NCBI GenBank assembly: GCA_934177485.1 | Contig: CAKPPF010000003.1 | Span: forward strand, 49,676 to 113,675 | DNA length: 64,000 nt | Origin: an uncultured Clostridia bacterium | GTDB lineage: Bacteria; Bacillota; Clostridia; TANB77; CAG-508 | Reading direction: 5' to 3' | Shown here: positions 7,127-16,768 of the stretch, piece after piece | Numbering within the stretch: the stretch's first letter is position 1 | Layout of the letters: each line of letters starts with the position of its first letter | Notes under the pieces: generated by a model | Told to the model about the DNA's origin: nothing | What the model saw: the letters and a program-made list of their open reading frames with translations, nothing else | Database searches by the model: none | Position numbers and translations under genes: made by a program

Positions 7127-9880
7127 CTATTTTAATGCTTCACTACATCTTTTACAAATAGTTGGATTTTCTTTATCTTCTCCAACTGTTGTTGAATACA
7201 TCCAGCATCTCTCGCATTTTTCTCCATCTGCAACTTGTACATTAATTTTAAATTCATTTGCTTCTTTTACTTCTACTCCAGATACTATAAATACTTCTTG
7301 CAATAAATCTTCTTTATCCTTTAAAAATTCATAGTTTTCTTTATCTGCATATATTACAACTTTTGCATTTAAAGAATGTCCTATTACTTTCTCTGCTCTT
7401 GCTTCTTCTAATGCTTTCGCTGCTTGTTCTTTTATCTTTATTATTTTATCCCATTTTTCTTCAAGCTCTTTGTTTTCATATTTTTCATTTGGTTGTGGCC
7501 AATATTCAAGCATTATACTTTCTTTATTTTCATTTTCTTTGTGTGGCATATATTTCCATATTTCTTCTGCTGTATAACATGTCATTGGTGCAATTATTCT
7601 TACTAAGGCACTTAATATTTCATACATTGCAGTTTGTGCAGCTCTTCTTTCTACGCTATCTTTTTTGCTTGTATATAATCTATCTTTTATAATATCTAGA
7701 TAAAAATTACTCATATCTACAACACAGAAAGTATTTATAGCTTGATATGCTCTATTAAAGTCATATTCATCAAATGCTTTTGTGCAATCTTTTATTAAAT
7801 GATTTAATTTCAATAGTGCAAATTTATCAATTTCCTGTAGTTCTTCATATTGTACAGGGCTATTTACATCAAAGTCGTTAATATTTCCAAGTATGTATCT
7901 TGCTGTATTTCTTATTTTTCTATAAACTTCTGACACTTGTTTCATTATTGACTTTGATATACTAACATCTGACTTATAGTCTGAAGACAATACCCATAAT
8001 CTTAATATATCTACACCAAATTCTTTTATTAATGTTTGTGGAGCTATAACATTTCCAATAGATTTAGACATCTTTCTTCCTTGTTCATCTACTGTGTAGC
8101 CATGTGTTAAAACCTCTTTATATGGTGATTTTCCTTTTGTTGCAACAGATGTTAAAAGTGATGATTGGAACCATCCTCTATATTGGTCACTTCCCTCTAA
8201 GTACAAGTCTATGTCAGGAAGTCCACGTTCTGCAACAACAGATTCATGAGTAGAACCAGAATCAAACCATACATCCATTATGTCAGTTTCCTTTTTAAAT
8301 TCAGTGCCTCCACATTTTTCGCACTTACATCCTTCTGGCATTAAGTCTTTTTCATCTAGATCAAACCATGCATTTGAGCCCTTTTGTCTGAAAATGTCTT
8401 GTACTTTTTTCAAGCTTTCTTCAGTAACATATTCTTTTCCACAATCTTTACAATAGAATATTGGTATAGGAACTCCCCATGTACGTTGTCTTGAAATACA
8501 CCAATCATTTCTATCTTCAACCATTTTTGTTATTCTGTCTTCTCCCCAAGCCGGAATCCATTTTACACTTTTTATTGCTTCTAATGTTTCTTTTCTAAAT
8601 CCATCTACTGATGCAAACCATTGATCAGTTGCTCTATATATTACTGGCTTTTTGCATCTCCAACAGTGTGGATATGAGTGAAGCAATTCTTGTTTATGAA
8701 GTAATAAATTGTGTTCTTCTAACCATTCTAGTATAGCTTTATCAGATTTTGCATAGAACATTCCTGCAAATGGACCTGCACCTTCTGTTTGATGACCTTT
8801 TTCATTTACTGTAACTACTATATCTAATCCATTTTTTAGTCCTGCCAAATAGTCTTCTTTACCATATCCAGGTGCTGTATGTACTGCACCTGTACCTGTT
8901 TCAAGTTCAACTGCTACAGTATCATCGCTTCCCATTATTACTCTTGATGTTCTATCTAAAAATGGATGTTTACATAGTACTCCTTCTAGCTCTTTTCCTT
9001 TAAATACTTTTACTATTTCATAATTTTCCTTATTAGCCATTTCCATCACAGCAGATACTCTTTCTTTAGCCATGATGTATTTTTCATTTTCACATTTTAC
9101 TACTGCATATTCAAACTCAGGGTCTATTGTTATTCCCATATTTCCTGGTAATGTCCATGGAGTTGTTGTCCATATTATAATATAAGTATTCTCTTTATCA
9201 AATAATCCTTTTGAATCTTCAACTGGGAATTTAACATATGCAGATGTATTTTTAACATCTTTATATTCTATCTCAGCTTCAGCTAATGCTGTTTCGCAGT
9301 CAGTACACCAATATACTGGTTTTAAACCTTTATATATATATCCTTTTTTGTACATGTCAGCAAATACTCCAATTTGCTTAGCTTCTACTTCAGGTTGATA
9401 TGTTATATATGGGTGTTCCCAATCTCCAAGAACTCCTAGTCTTTTAAAGCCCTCTGTTTGTTTTTCTATATATTCTTTATTAAAACTTTTGCAAGTGTCT
9501 CTAAACTCATTTATAGAAATATTTTCTCTATTTAAACCTAATTTTTGTATTGCTTTAGTTTCTGTTGGCATACCATGTGTATCATAGCCTGGTATATATG
9601 GAGTATAAAAACCTTGCAAATTTTTGTATCTAACTATAGTATCCTTTAATATTTTATTTAAAGCATGTCCTATATGTATTTCTCCATTTGCATATGGAGG
9701 ACCATCATGTAATACAAATGATTTCTTTCCTTCATTCTTTTTTAACATTTTTTCGTATAAACCATTATTAAATATCTCTTCTAATATTTTAGGTTCATTT
9801 TCTGGTAAATTTCCTCTCATTGGGAAATCTGTCTTTGGTAAGTTTAGCGTTGAGCTATAGTCCTTTTTTTCTTCGCACAT
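7127..9880 (-). CDS. ileS: Isoleucyl-tRNA synthetase
   Basis: Class I synthetase charging tRNA-Ile, 917 residues. Motifs in order: HIGH (GEIHIGHA, 69-72), an editing domain with TTPWTLPGN, the KMSKS loop GRKMSKSIGN near 600, an anticodon-binding region, and a C-terminal zinc finger CERCW...CKRC. The length and zinc finger are typical of bacterial IleS type 1. Start ATG 9880 follows AAAAGGAGG. Expression is predicted to be controlled by the T-box leader upstream, whose specifier reads ATC, an Ile codon. Confidence 0.98.
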   Translation of the reverse strand: MCEEKKDYSSTLNLPKTDFPMRGNLPENEPKILEEIFNNGLYEKMLKKNEGKKSFVLHDGPPYANGEIHIGHALNKILKDTIVRYKNLQGFYTPYIPGYDTHGMPTETKAIQKLGLNRENISINEFRDTCKSFNKEYIEKQTEGFKRLGVLGDWEHPYITYQPEVEAKQIGVFADMYKKGYIYKGLKPVYWCTDCETALAEAEIEYKDVKNTSAYVKFPVEDSKGLFDKENTYIIIWTTTPWTLPGNMGITIDPEFEYAVVKCENEKYIMAKERVSAVMEMANKENYEIVKVFKGKELEGVLCKHPFLDRTSRVIMGSDDTVAVELETGTGAVHTAPGYGKEDYLAGLKNGLDIVVTVNEKGHQTEGAGPFAGMFYAKSDKAILEWLEEHNLLLHKQELLHSYPHCWRCKKPVIYRATDQWFASVDGFRKETLEAIKSVKWIPAWGEDRITKMVEDRNDWCISRQRTWGVPIPIFYCKDCGKEYVTEESLKKVQDIFRQKGSNAWFDLDEKDLMPEGCKCEKCGGTEFKKETDIMDVWFDSGSTHESVVAERGLPDIDLYLEGSDQYRGWFQSSLLTSVATKGKSPYKEVLTHGYTVDEQGRKMSKSIGNVIAPQTLIKEFGVDILRLWVLSSDYKSDVSISKSIMKQVSEVYRKIRNTARYILGNINDFDVNSPVQYEELQEIDKFALLKLNHLIKDCTKAFDEYDFNRAYQAINTFCVVDMSNFYLDIIKDRLYTSKKDSVERRAAQTAMYEILSALVRIIAPMTCYTAEEIWKYMPHKENENKESIMLEYWPQPNEKYENKELEEKWDKIIKIKEQAAKALEEARAEKVIGHSLNAKVVIYADKENYEFLKDKEDLLQEVFIVSGVEVKEANEFKINVQVADGEKCERCWMYSTTVGEDKENPTICKRCSEALK

Positions 9881-9912
9881 TTTTTTTTCCTCCTTTTCTT
9901 TTAGGTTAATAC

Positions 9913-9953
9913 CTACAATGAGAAAATCTCAAGGGCTAGCGATTGTAGCTTTT
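9913..9953. repeat. Dispersed repeat B, copy 2
   Basis: The segment ACAATGAGAAAATCTCAAGG, then GCTAGCGATTGTAGCTTTTTAT, is related to the segments at 5735 and 13748. Its ends CTACAAT and ATTGTAG are inverted repeats. It lies in the ileS leader between the T-box terminator and the ileS ribosome site, directly abutting the perfect palindrome at 9951-9991. Confidence 0.6.
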
Positions 9954-9991
9954 TATATAATAGGAAAGTATTACTTTCCTATTATATAAAA
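9951..9991. repeat. Perfect 41-base palindrome in the ileS leader
   Basis: Two perfectly complementary 20-base arms (left arm TTTTATATAATAGGAAAGTA) around one central base. In the ileS transcript it lies after the T-box terminator and before the start codon. It would form a very stable AT-rich stem. A near-identical design occurs at 34008-34050. Confidence 0.85.
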
Positions 9992-10235
9992 AATTCGCCC
10001 CTATAATAAGGGCGAATTTTTTATTCACGGTACCACCTTAATTTATATATTAAAATTAATATACATCTTAAATATCTTTAACGCAGATATACGGCAAGCC
10101 TTACTATTCTTAGGGCTTACAACTAGTAAAGTGATAATAAGTTAATTTTTTTCCTATCATGCTTACAGCAAAATGCATGACTCTCTTTAGGTAAATAAAA
10201 CTTATGTTGTCTTTACTCTTGTTTTTACTATTATG
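9990..10235 (-). promoter_or_regulatory. T-box riboswitch (tRNA-Ile sensing) upstream of ileS
   Basis: Contains the T-box sequence AAGGTGGTACCGTG (10039-10026, minus strand). It is followed by a terminator hairpin with arms AAATTCGCCC and GGGGCGAATTT ending in a T-run (10022-9990). Stem I can be drawn: AGTAAAG and CATAAG on the 5' side pair with CTTATT and CTTTACT on the 3' side. The internal loop displays ATC at 10135-10133, an Ile specifier. Uncharged tRNA-Ile should stabilise the antiterminator and allow ileS transcription. This leader and repeats fill the whole 9881-10324 gap. Confidence 0.95.
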
Positions 10236-10240
10236 TTAAT

Positions 10241-10269
10241 ATAATATCACATTAAAATTTTTTTTACAA
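10241..10269 (-). promoter_or_regulatory. Putative sigma-A promoter for the T-box/ileS transcript
   Basis: On the minus strand, TTGTAA (10269-10264), a 17-base spacer, then TATTAT (10246-10241). The start of transcription would fall a few bases before Stem I of the T-box. Spacing is ideal; the -35 differs from consensus at two positions. Confidence 0.6.
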
Positions 10270-10324
10270 TAGTTTTGTGTTTTTTAATTAGCTTTTTCGT
10301 TATACATAATCTCTTTTATTGTTT

Positions 10325-11632
10325 TTAAGCAGTTTCTTTATTTTCCACTATTAGTTTTTTCTTTCTTATTTCTTTTTTATTTTCTTGCTTATTTTCATTA
10401 ATAATAAGTTTTGGAGCAGCTTTGCTTTCAACTGTTTCCTTTGTTATTATACATTTTTCAATATTAGGATTTGATGGAATATCAAACATTACATCTCGCA
10501 TTATATCTTCTAGGATAGAACGTAAACCTCTTGCTCCTGTATTTCTTTCTATTGCTTTATCTACTATTAAATCTAATGCATCTTTTTCAAATTCTAGTTC
10601 TACATTGTCATATTCAAATAATTTTTTATATTGTTTAACTAAAGCATTTTTAGGTTCTGTTATAATTCTTATTAGTGTTTCTCTGTCTAGTTCTTTAAGT
10701 GTTGTAATTATAGGAAGTCTTCCGACAAACTCGGGTATTAATCCAAATTTTAATAAATCTTGTGGTAAAATTTGTTCATATATTTTATATTTGTCTATTT
10801 CCTTTTTACTTTCAATATTTGCTCCGAAACCAATTGATTTTTTTCCTATCCTGTCTTTTATTATTTTTTCTAACCCTTCAAAAGCTCCACCACAAATAAA
10901 TAGAATATTTTCTGTATTAATTTGTAAGAATTCTTGATGTGGATGTTTTCTTCCTCCCTGTGGTGGAACAGAAGCTACAGTTCCTTCAATTATTTTTAGT
11001 AATGCCTGTTGAACTCCTTCCCCACTTACATCACGTGTAATTGATGGGTTTTCAGATTTTCTGGTTATTTTATCTATTTCGTCTATATATATAATTCCTT
11101 TTTCAGCTAATGCTATATCATAATCAGCAGCCTGAATAAGTTTTAGTAATATGTTTTCAACATCTTCTCCTACATAACCAGCTTCTGTTAATGTTGTTGC
11201 ATCTGCAATTGCAAATGGCACATTTAGTATCTTGGCTAGTGTTTGAGCTAATAGAGTTTTTCCACATCCAGTAGGTCCTAAAAGCAAAACATTACTTTTT
11301 TGTATTTCTACATCGTCGTTTTTTTCTTCGTTGTTAATTCTTTTATAATGGTTATAAACTGCTACAGCCAAAGTTTTTTTTGCATTTTCTTGACCAATTA
11401 CATATTTATCTAAAATATCCTTTATTTCTTTTGGACTTAGTAAGTCATCTTGAAGAGAATATTCAAATTCATCCTCATTATATGTTTCGCTTTCTATAAT
11501 GCTTTTACAAACATTAACACATTCATCACATATATATACACCTGGTCCAGCAATAATTCTGCTCACTGATTCTTGAGGTTTACCACAAAAAGAACATCTA
11601 ACATTTTGTGGTTCATCTTTCTTTTTAGGCAT
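10325..11632 (-). CDS. clpX: ATP-dependent Clp protease ATPase subunit ClpX
   Basis: AAA+ unfoldase, 435 residues. The N-terminal zinc-binding domain has CSFC...CDEC (Cys 13, 16, 35, 38). Walker A is GPTGCGKT at about 119-126 and Walker B is IIYIDEIDKI. The sensor and C-terminal ClpB-D2-like region includes RNTGARGLRSILE. It delivers substrates to ClpP, whose gene lies 107 bases upstream, with tig before that: the common tig-clpP-clpX order. The tail is Lys/Glu-rich. ATG 11632 follows AAAAGGAG. Confidence 0.97.
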   Translation of the reverse strand: MPKKKDEPQNVRCSFCGKPQESVSRIIAGPGVYICDECVNVCKSIIESETYNEDEFEYSLQDDLLSPKEIKDILDKYVIGQENAKKTLAVAVYNHYKRINNEEKNDDVEIQKSNVLLLGPTGCGKTLLAQTLAKILNVPFAIADATTLTEAGYVGEDVENILLKLIQAADYDIALAEKGIIYIDEIDKITRKSENPSITRDVSGEGVQQALLKIIEGTVASVPPQGGRKHPHQEFLQINTENILFICGGAFEGLEKIIKDRIGKKSIGFGANIESKKEIDKYKIYEQILPQDLLKFGLIPEFVGRLPIITTLKELDRETLIRIITEPKNALVKQYKKLFEYDNVELEFEKDALDLIVDKAIERNTGARGLRSILEDIMRDVMFDIPSNPNIEKCIITKETVESKAAPKLIINENKQENKKEIRKKKLIVENKETA

Positions 11633-11681
11633 ATTTATTACTCCTTTTAAATTAAATATATATTTTCTTTTGTATTTTATT

Positions 11682-11717
11682 GGGCAGGCATGTAGTGGTA
11701 GGTCTTGTGCCTATCCT
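11682..11717. repeat. Repeat A relative, inverted copy
   Basis: GGGCAGGCAT followed by GTAGTGGTAGG and TCTTGTGCCTATCC. The second half is the reverse complement of a repeat A unit (GGATAGGCACAAGACCTACC). It looks like a rearranged or nested copy, in the clpP-clpX gap. Compare 22326-22360. Confidence 0.6.
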
Positions 11718-11739
11718 TTTACCTATACAATTATTTATT

Positions 11740-12342
11740 TTAAGCTCTTTTATCCATAATTCCGTCTATTAAACCATATTTAAGTGCTTCTTCTGCTGTC
11801 ATATAATTATCTCTTTCTGTATCTTTTTCTATTGTTGCTAAATCTTGACCTGTTCTTTCACTTAATAGTTTATTTAATTTTTCTCTAGTTTTAACCATAT
11901 GATCTGCATGGATTTTAATTTCTGTAGTTTGCCCAGAAAGTCCTCCGCCAGCTATTAATGGTTGGTGTATTAGAATTTCAGCATTAGGAGTTGCAAATCT
12001 TTTTCCTTTTGCTCCTGAAGCTAAAAGTACTGCTCCCATGCTTGCTGCTAATCCAACACAAATTGTTGAAACAGGACATTTAATATAATTAATTGTATCA
12101 ACAATTGCCATACCATCTGTTATAGAACCACCAGGACTATTTATATATAAATGTATTTCTCTATCTGGATCTTCTGATTCCAAAAATAAAAGCTGTGCAA
12201 CAACTAAACTTGCAGAAGTTGGGTTAACATCTTCTGCTAGAAATATTATTCTATCTTTTAGTAATCTAGAAAAAATATCGTATGATCTTTCTCCTTTACT
12301 TGTTTGTTCAATTACATAAGGTACTAAGCTGTTATCTATCAT
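11740..12342 (-). CDS. clpP: ATP-dependent Clp protease proteolytic subunit ClpP
   Basis: A 200-residue serine peptidase. The catalytic Ser is in GLAASMGAVLL (Ser101), His in ILIHQPL (His126), and the Asp lies near residue 175. The SPGGSITDGMAI substrate-binding loop precedes them. It forms the tetradecameric chamber that works with ClpX. It lies 10 bases downstream of tig, so the two are probably cotranscribed. Confidence 0.97.
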   Translation of the reverse strand: MIDNSLVPYVIEQTSKGERSYDIFSRLLKDRIIFLAEDVNPTSASLVVAQLLFLESEDPDREIHLYINSPGGSITDGMAIVDTINYIKCPVSTICVGLAASMGAVLLASGAKGKRFATPNAEILIHQPLIAGGGLSGQTTEIKIHADHMVKTREKLNKLLSERTGQDLATIEKDTERDNYMTAEEALKYGLIDGIMDKRA

Positions 12343-12352
12343 ATCTTACCTC

Positions 12353-13636
12353 CTATTTTATTTTGGCATTGTCTATTATAAGTTTAATTACTGCTTCATT
12401 TTTTAATGATTCTTTAACGTAGTTCATAAATTGTTCATTTTCTTTTAATTCTTCTGCTTTTTTGCCATATGCTTTTGCCATTTCTTCTACTTTTTTATTA
12501 ACTTCTTCTTCAGCAGGTTCAACTTTTTCTGCTTTTTCTATTGCTTCTAGTGTTAATCTAGTCTTTACAGAAGTTTTGGCTTGTTCTTCATTTTCTTTTC
12601 TAAATTCATCCATTGTTTTACCCATCATTTGAAGGTATTGTTCTAAATGAATTCCTTGATAGTGCATTCTTGTTTCCATGTCTTTTATCATGTTATCAAT
12701 TTCAGTTTCTATCATTCCTGATGGTATCTCAACTTCAGTAGCATCTGTTACAGCCTTTATTGCTGCATCTTCTGTTTCATATTTTGCTCTATTTGCATTT
12801 TCTTGCTCTAATTTTTCTTTAATGCTTGCTTTTAGTTCATCTAATGTATCAAATTCGCTAGCATCTTTTGCAAAATCATCATTTAATTCAGGTAATTCTT
12901 TTTTCTTTATTTCATGTAATTTAACTTTAAATGTTGCATCTTTTCCTTTTAATTCTTCTGAAAAATATTCTTCTGGGAATTTAACATTTATATCTTTTTC
13001 TTCATCAATTTTCATTCCTATTATTTGATCTTCAAATCCTGGTATAAATGTTTTGCTTCCTATTGTTAATTCATGATTTTCTGCCTTTCCGCCTTCAAAA
13101 GCTTTACCGTCAACAAATCCTTCAAAATCAATTACTGTTATATCTCCGTCTTCAACTGCTCTGTCTTGAACAGTAACTAATCTTGAATTTCTGTCTTGCA
13201 TATGACCTAATTCATGATTTATATCTTCATCAGATACATTATACTCAACTTTTTTCAATTCTATACCTTTATATTTTCCTAATTTAACTTCTGGTTTTGT
13301 TTGAACAACAGCTGTAAATATTAAATCTTTACCTTTTCCTATTTGTTTAACTTCTATATCTGGTTTGCTTACAGCATCTATATTATTTTCTTTTAATTCT
13401 CTTTCGTATTCAGCAGGTACTATCTCGTTAAAAGTATCTTCATAAAAAACTTCTGGTCCATAGTGTTTTTCTACTATTGACATTGGAGCTTTACCTTTTC
13501 TAAATCCTGGAATGCTAATATATTTTGCACTTTTTTCATATACTTTTTTCATTCCTTCATCAAATTTTTTTGCTTCAATAGTGAATTCTAATTTTAATTC
13601 ATTATTATTTTCTGTCTTTTCAATTTTAATACTCAT
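12353..13636 (-). CDS. tig: Trigger factor (ribosome-associated chaperone/PPIase)
   Basis: A 427-residue protein. The N-terminal ribosome-binding domain has the signature GFRKGKAP near residue 45. The central FKBP-type PPIase domain (about 150-245) contains GSKTFIPGFEDQIIGM, and the Lys/Glu-rich C-terminal chaperone domain follows. It binds nascent chains at the exit tunnel. ATG 13636 follows AAAGGATG. First gene of the tig-clpP-clpX group. Confidence 0.96.
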   Translation of the reverse strand: MSIKIEKTENNNELKLEFTIEAKKFDEGMKKVYEKSAKYISIPGFRKGKAPMSIVEKHYGPEVFYEDTFNEIVPAEYERELKENNIDAVSKPDIEVKQIGKGKDLIFTAVVQTKPEVKLGKYKGIELKKVEYNVSDEDINHELGHMQDRNSRLVTVQDRAVEDGDITVIDFEGFVDGKAFEGGKAENHELTIGSKTFIPGFEDQIIGMKIDEEKDINVKFPEEYFSEELKGKDATFKVKLHEIKKKELPELNDDFAKDASEFDTLDELKASIKEKLEQENANRAKYETEDAAIKAVTDATEVEIPSGMIETEIDNMIKDMETRMHYQGIHLEQYLQMMGKTMDEFRKENEEQAKTSVKTRLTLEAIEKAEKVEPAEEEVNKKVEEMAKAYGKKAEELKENEQFMNYVKESLKNEAVIKLIIDNAKIK

Positions 13637-13747
13637 TTAATTCATCCTTTCATGATATCATTTATGCTTTTATTATAGCTAGTATATTATATCACGTTCT
13701 ACAAATATTGCAAGCATTTTTTATTATTGAATCCTATACAGGTACAA

Positions 13748-13790
13748 TTTATGAAATCTCAAAGGCAATAGCGATTATAACATTTTTGTA
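13748..13790. repeat. Dispersed repeat B, copy 3
   Basis: ACAATTTATGAAATCTCAAA, then GGCAATAGCGATTATAACATTTTT, matches the repeat B core. It is preceded by CCTATACAGGTA, a decayed repeat A half. It lies in the 217-base gap between tig and the gene ending at 13854. Confidence 0.6.
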
Positions 13791-13811
13791 TAACTTTTTT
13801 GTTTGAATAGA

Positions 13812-13853
13812 AAAATAGAACCAAAAGAGTTTTATTCCCTTTTGGTTCTATTT
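13812..13853 (-). terminator. Rho-independent terminator after the gene at 13854
   Basis: On the minus strand the stem AAAATAGAACCAAAAGG pairs with CTTTTGGTTCTATTTT, followed by T-rich sequence. It begins directly after the TAA stop of the DUF2651-like gene. Confidence 0.8.
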
Positions 13854-14351
13854 TTATCTCCTTAACATTTTTCTAGTATTGCATCCGCAATTATTACCAT
13901 TTAGTGCGTTTGTAATTATATCTGTTAGGTTATCTATATTATCTTCCAACCCGCCTATGCTTTTTTGAAGTGTTTCACAATTACATTCTTCTGTATTGTC
14001 ATTTATAAATTCAGATAATAAATCTGTTAATTTTTCTATATTATTTTCTAAAGAATTGATGCTGTTTTGCAATCCGTCAAGATCCTCATCTAAATCTCTT
14101 TCGCTACATGCACATTTTATCTTGTTTTTAAAACAGAATATTAATTTTGTTATACTTGCTGTTATAAATGCTAATATTGCATATATTATTGCATTTATTA
14201 AAAAATCAGATGTATAGGCTGTAAATGCAACAATTAGAAAAATTGCAAATACAAGAAGCGCAACTAATGTCGGACTTTTTAGTATTCTTTGTAACACTAT
14301 TGCTATTAGTATTGTAGCTAAAGGGAAAATTACATAAAATAAAATATCCAT
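13854..14351 (-). CDS. Small membrane protein with DUF2651-like N-terminus and Cys-tagged coiled coil
   Basis: 165 residues. The first about 80 form three hydrophobic segments (FPLATILIAIVLQRIL; LVALLVFAIFLIVAFTAY; FLINAIIYAILAFITASITK) resembling DUF2651 proteins. A hydrophilic tail follows with two similar heptad blocks (LQNSINSLENNIEKLTDLL and LQKSIGGLEDNIDNLTDII), separated and followed by Cys pairs (ECNCE, NCGCN). The tail suggests a disulfide- or metal-tied oligomer. Function unknown; the family match is from memory of the hydrophobic pattern. It has its own terminator and a good ribosome site. Confidence 0.65.
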   Translation of the reverse strand: MDILFYVIFPLATILIAIVLQRILKSPTLVALLVFAIFLIVAFTAYTSDFLINAIIYAILAFITASITKLIFCFKNKIKCACSERDLDEDLDGLQNSINSLENNIEKLTDLLSEFINDNTEECNCETLQKSIGGLEDNIDNLTDIITNALNGNNCGCNTRKMLRR

Positions 14352-14603
14352 ATGTTCCTCCTTTATATTTTACTATCTAATATATTTTATTATTTTTGTA
14401 TTGGTATTGTTACAAAATTAAAAAGATTAACTTTAATAGGGTATATTGGGCAGTCGAATGATTTATCTATACATTATCATTTCAAACTTTTTATTATAAA
14501 AGCATTATAAATTTATCATTTTATTTTTACATTTTGTATTTATTTTTCTACTTTTTAGTTGTATAATAAATAAACATAATTTTTTATAATAGGGTGAATG
14601 CAT

Positions 14604-15461
14604 ATGGATAAATTTAGTTCTACCAAAAACGCAAGCATTTTGGGAATTTTAGGAAATTTGTTTTTATTAATAATAAAAGCTATAGTTGGAATTTTAAGTA
14701 ATTCTCAAGCTATGATTGCAGATGCTGCTAATAGTGCTGGAGATATTTTTTCGTCTTTAATGACATTTATAGGTAATAAAATTGCAAGTGAACCTAAAGA
14801 TGAGACTCATAATTTTGGGCATGGAAAAGCTGAATATGTTTTTTCTTTGTTCATAAGTCTTTCTATGCTTCTTGTTTCCGCTAAGCTTTTATATAATTCT
14901 ATAGTATCTTTAGTAGTTAAAAATACATTTACTTTTTCATGGTTACTTGTATCAGTTTGTTTAATTACAATATTAACAAAACTATGTTTATTTTTATATA
15001 CAAGAAAATTGGCAAGAAAATATAAAGATTTATTACTTGAAGCAAATATGCTTGACCATAGAAATGATTGTATATTAACATTTTTTACACTAATCTCCAT
15101 TTTATTGAGTTTAATAAATATTTATTGGTTTGACAGTATAGTTGGTATGGGAATATCTATATGGATTTTTTATACAGGAATTAAAATATTTATTGAAAGT
15201 TATAATGTTTTAATGGATAAATCTTTAGATGAAAAGTCTAAGGATATAATTTTAGATTTAATTAATGAATATAAAGATATAAAAAAAGTGGACGAAATTA
15301 GTTCCACTCCTATCGGATATCAATATATTGTAACTATTACAATTGATGTTGATGGAAATATGTCTACTTTTGATAGTCACCATATTGCAGATGACTTAGA
15401 AAAAAATATTGAAGCAATGGAAAACATTGCGCGTGCAATTGTACATGTTAATCCAATTTAA
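14604..15461 (+). CDS. Cation diffusion facilitator (CDF) family transporter
   Basis: 285 residues. Six hydrophobic helices are followed by a cytoplasmic C-terminal domain. CDF hallmarks are IADAANSAGDIFSSLM in helix 2, HNFGHGKAEYV after it, and DHRNDCILT in helix 5. These proteins export Zn, Fe or Mn by proton antiport; the metal cannot be assigned here. Two ATGs lie close together. The one at 14604 is preferred because AGGGTG is 7 bases upstream of it but only 1 base from the ATG at 14598. One of few plus-strand genes; a TATAAT-like box lies about 40 bases upstream. Confidence 0.92.
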   Translation: MDKFSSTKNASILGILGNLFLLIIKAIVGILSNSQAMIADAANSAGDIFSSLMTFIGNKIASEPKDETHNFGHGKAEYVFSLFISLSMLLVSAKLLYNSIVSLVVKNTFTFSWLLVSVCLITILTKLCLFLYTRKLARKYKDLLLEANMLDHRNDCILTFFTLISILLSLINIYWFDSIVGMGISIWIFYTGIKIFIESYNVLMDKSLDEKSKDIILDLINEYKDIKKVDEISSTPIGYQYIVTITIDVDGNMSTFDSHHIADDLEKNIEAMENIARAIVHVNPI

Positions 15462-15467
15462 AATTTT

Positions 15468-15495
15468 GGGCAGGCACAAGACCTGCCCCCTACAT
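15468..15495. repeat. Dispersed palindromic repeat A, copy 4
   Basis: GGGCAGG, spacer CACAAGA, CCTGCCC, then CCTACAT. It sits 6 bases after the CDF stop. A decayed half copy (GGGCAAGCACAAAAT) follows at 15531, near the spoIVB 3' end, so the convergent junction holds two units. Confidence 0.85.
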
Positions 15496-15550
15496 CTTCT
15501 CATTTATATTTGTTATAATATTTGTATATAGGGCAAGCACAAAATTTTTT

Positions 15551-16768
15551 CTACAGCATTGCATCTGCAAATACTCCATAGCCTTTTGTTGGATCAGATA
15601 CAAAAACATGTGTTAAAGCTCCTACTAGTTTTCCGTTTTGTATTATTGGTGCTCCACTCATTCCCTGTATTATTCCACCAGTTTTTTCTATTAATTCTTT
15701 GTCTGTTATTTTTACTATCATACTTTTGTTGTTTTGATTGTTGTTTGTATATATTTTTTCTATTTCTATTTCATATTCTTTTTTGATGTTATTTTCTAAT
15801 GTGCAAATAATATGCGCCTTTCCAGTTTTTATTTCTTTTCTAGATGCTACTTCAATTTCATTAGAACTGTTTATTCCTAATTTATTTTTATTTACTTCTT
15901 CCGCATATATTCCGTATTCTGTATTATTGTTTATTTTTGCGATTTTGCTTCCATTTTCTATTGTACCTTCTATTTTCCCTGGTTTGTTTTTTTCTCCTTT
16001 TTGTATGTTTGCAATCTCAGCTGTCACAAGTTCTCCTGAAGATATTTCTACAAGTTCATGTGTGTCTATGTCTTGAATTCCATGTCCAAGTGCTACAATT
16101 GTATTTTTACTTGGATTATAAAAGCTTAGTGTTCCTATTCCAGCTGCCGAATCTCTAACCCATAGCCCGATTTTATATGTGTTTTTGGCTGTTTTTACTG
16201 GTGTTAGAGTTGTTTTTATATCATCATTATTTTTTTCATATGTTATATTTACAGTCTGGCCCTTAGCTTTACTTATACATTTTATTAATTCTTCTGTAGT
16301 ATTTATTTCTTCGCCATTTATTTTAGTTATTGCATCTCCTTGTTCAATTCCTGTATTCTCATATGGTTTATATGTTATACCATCTTCTCCTTTTATCTCA
16401 CTCATTCCAACAACTAATACGCCTTTTGTATACAATTTTAGTCCTGCTATATCTCCAAGTGGAACTACTTTTGTGTTTTTAACAATACTTGCTGTTACTG
16501 TTTTTACATTTAACCCCAAAAATGTAAGGTTATATTTTTTTTCTTCTTTTGCACTATTTGTAGAAGTTATAGTTTCTGAATTTAGCCCAGCACCTACAGG
16601 TATTGTTTCTTCTAGTCTTATTCCTGCTATTGTTTTTATATCTATATTTTGATTTTGAAATAATATTAAACTATCTGGTATATTTGTTATATTACTTACA
16701 TAAGCTAAAAGAAGTAATAAAAAAATTATTAATACAATTTGTTTTATTTTAATTTTTGAAAAAAACAA
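15551..16768 (-). CDS. spoIVB: SpoIVB-type sporulation serine peptidase
   Basis: 405 residues: an N-terminal membrane anchor (about 8-27), a PDZ domain (about 115-190, with GDAITKINGEEI), then the S55 peptidase domain. GHGIQDIDTHELVE carries the catalytic His and GMSGAPIIQNGKLVGALTH the catalytic Ser. In Bacillus, SpoIVB signals across the space between the forespore membranes to trigger pro-sigma-K processing. The start appears to be TTG at 16768, with AGAGGG upstream. That site lies in the 3' arm of the preceding gene's terminator-like hairpin. Confidence 0.92.
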   Translation of the reverse strand: MFFSKIKIKQIVLIIFLLLLLAYVSNITNIPDSLILFQNQNIDIKTIAGIRLEETIPVGAGLNSETITSTNSAKEEKKYNLTFLGLNVKTVTASIVKNTKVVPLGDIAGLKLYTKGVLVVGMSEIKGEDGITYKPYENTGIEQGDAITKINGEEINTTEELIKCISKAKGQTVNITYEKNNDDIKTTLTPVKTAKNTYKIGLWVRDSAAGIGTLSFYNPSKNTIVALGHGIQDIDTHELVEISSGELVTAEIANIQKGEKNKPGKIEGTIENGSKIAKINNNTEYGIYAEEVNKNKLGINSSNEIEVASRKEIKTGKAHIICTLENNIKKEYEIEIEKIYTNNNQNNKSMIVKITDKELIEKTGGIIQGMSGAPIIQNGKLVGALTHVFVSDPTKGYGVFADAML

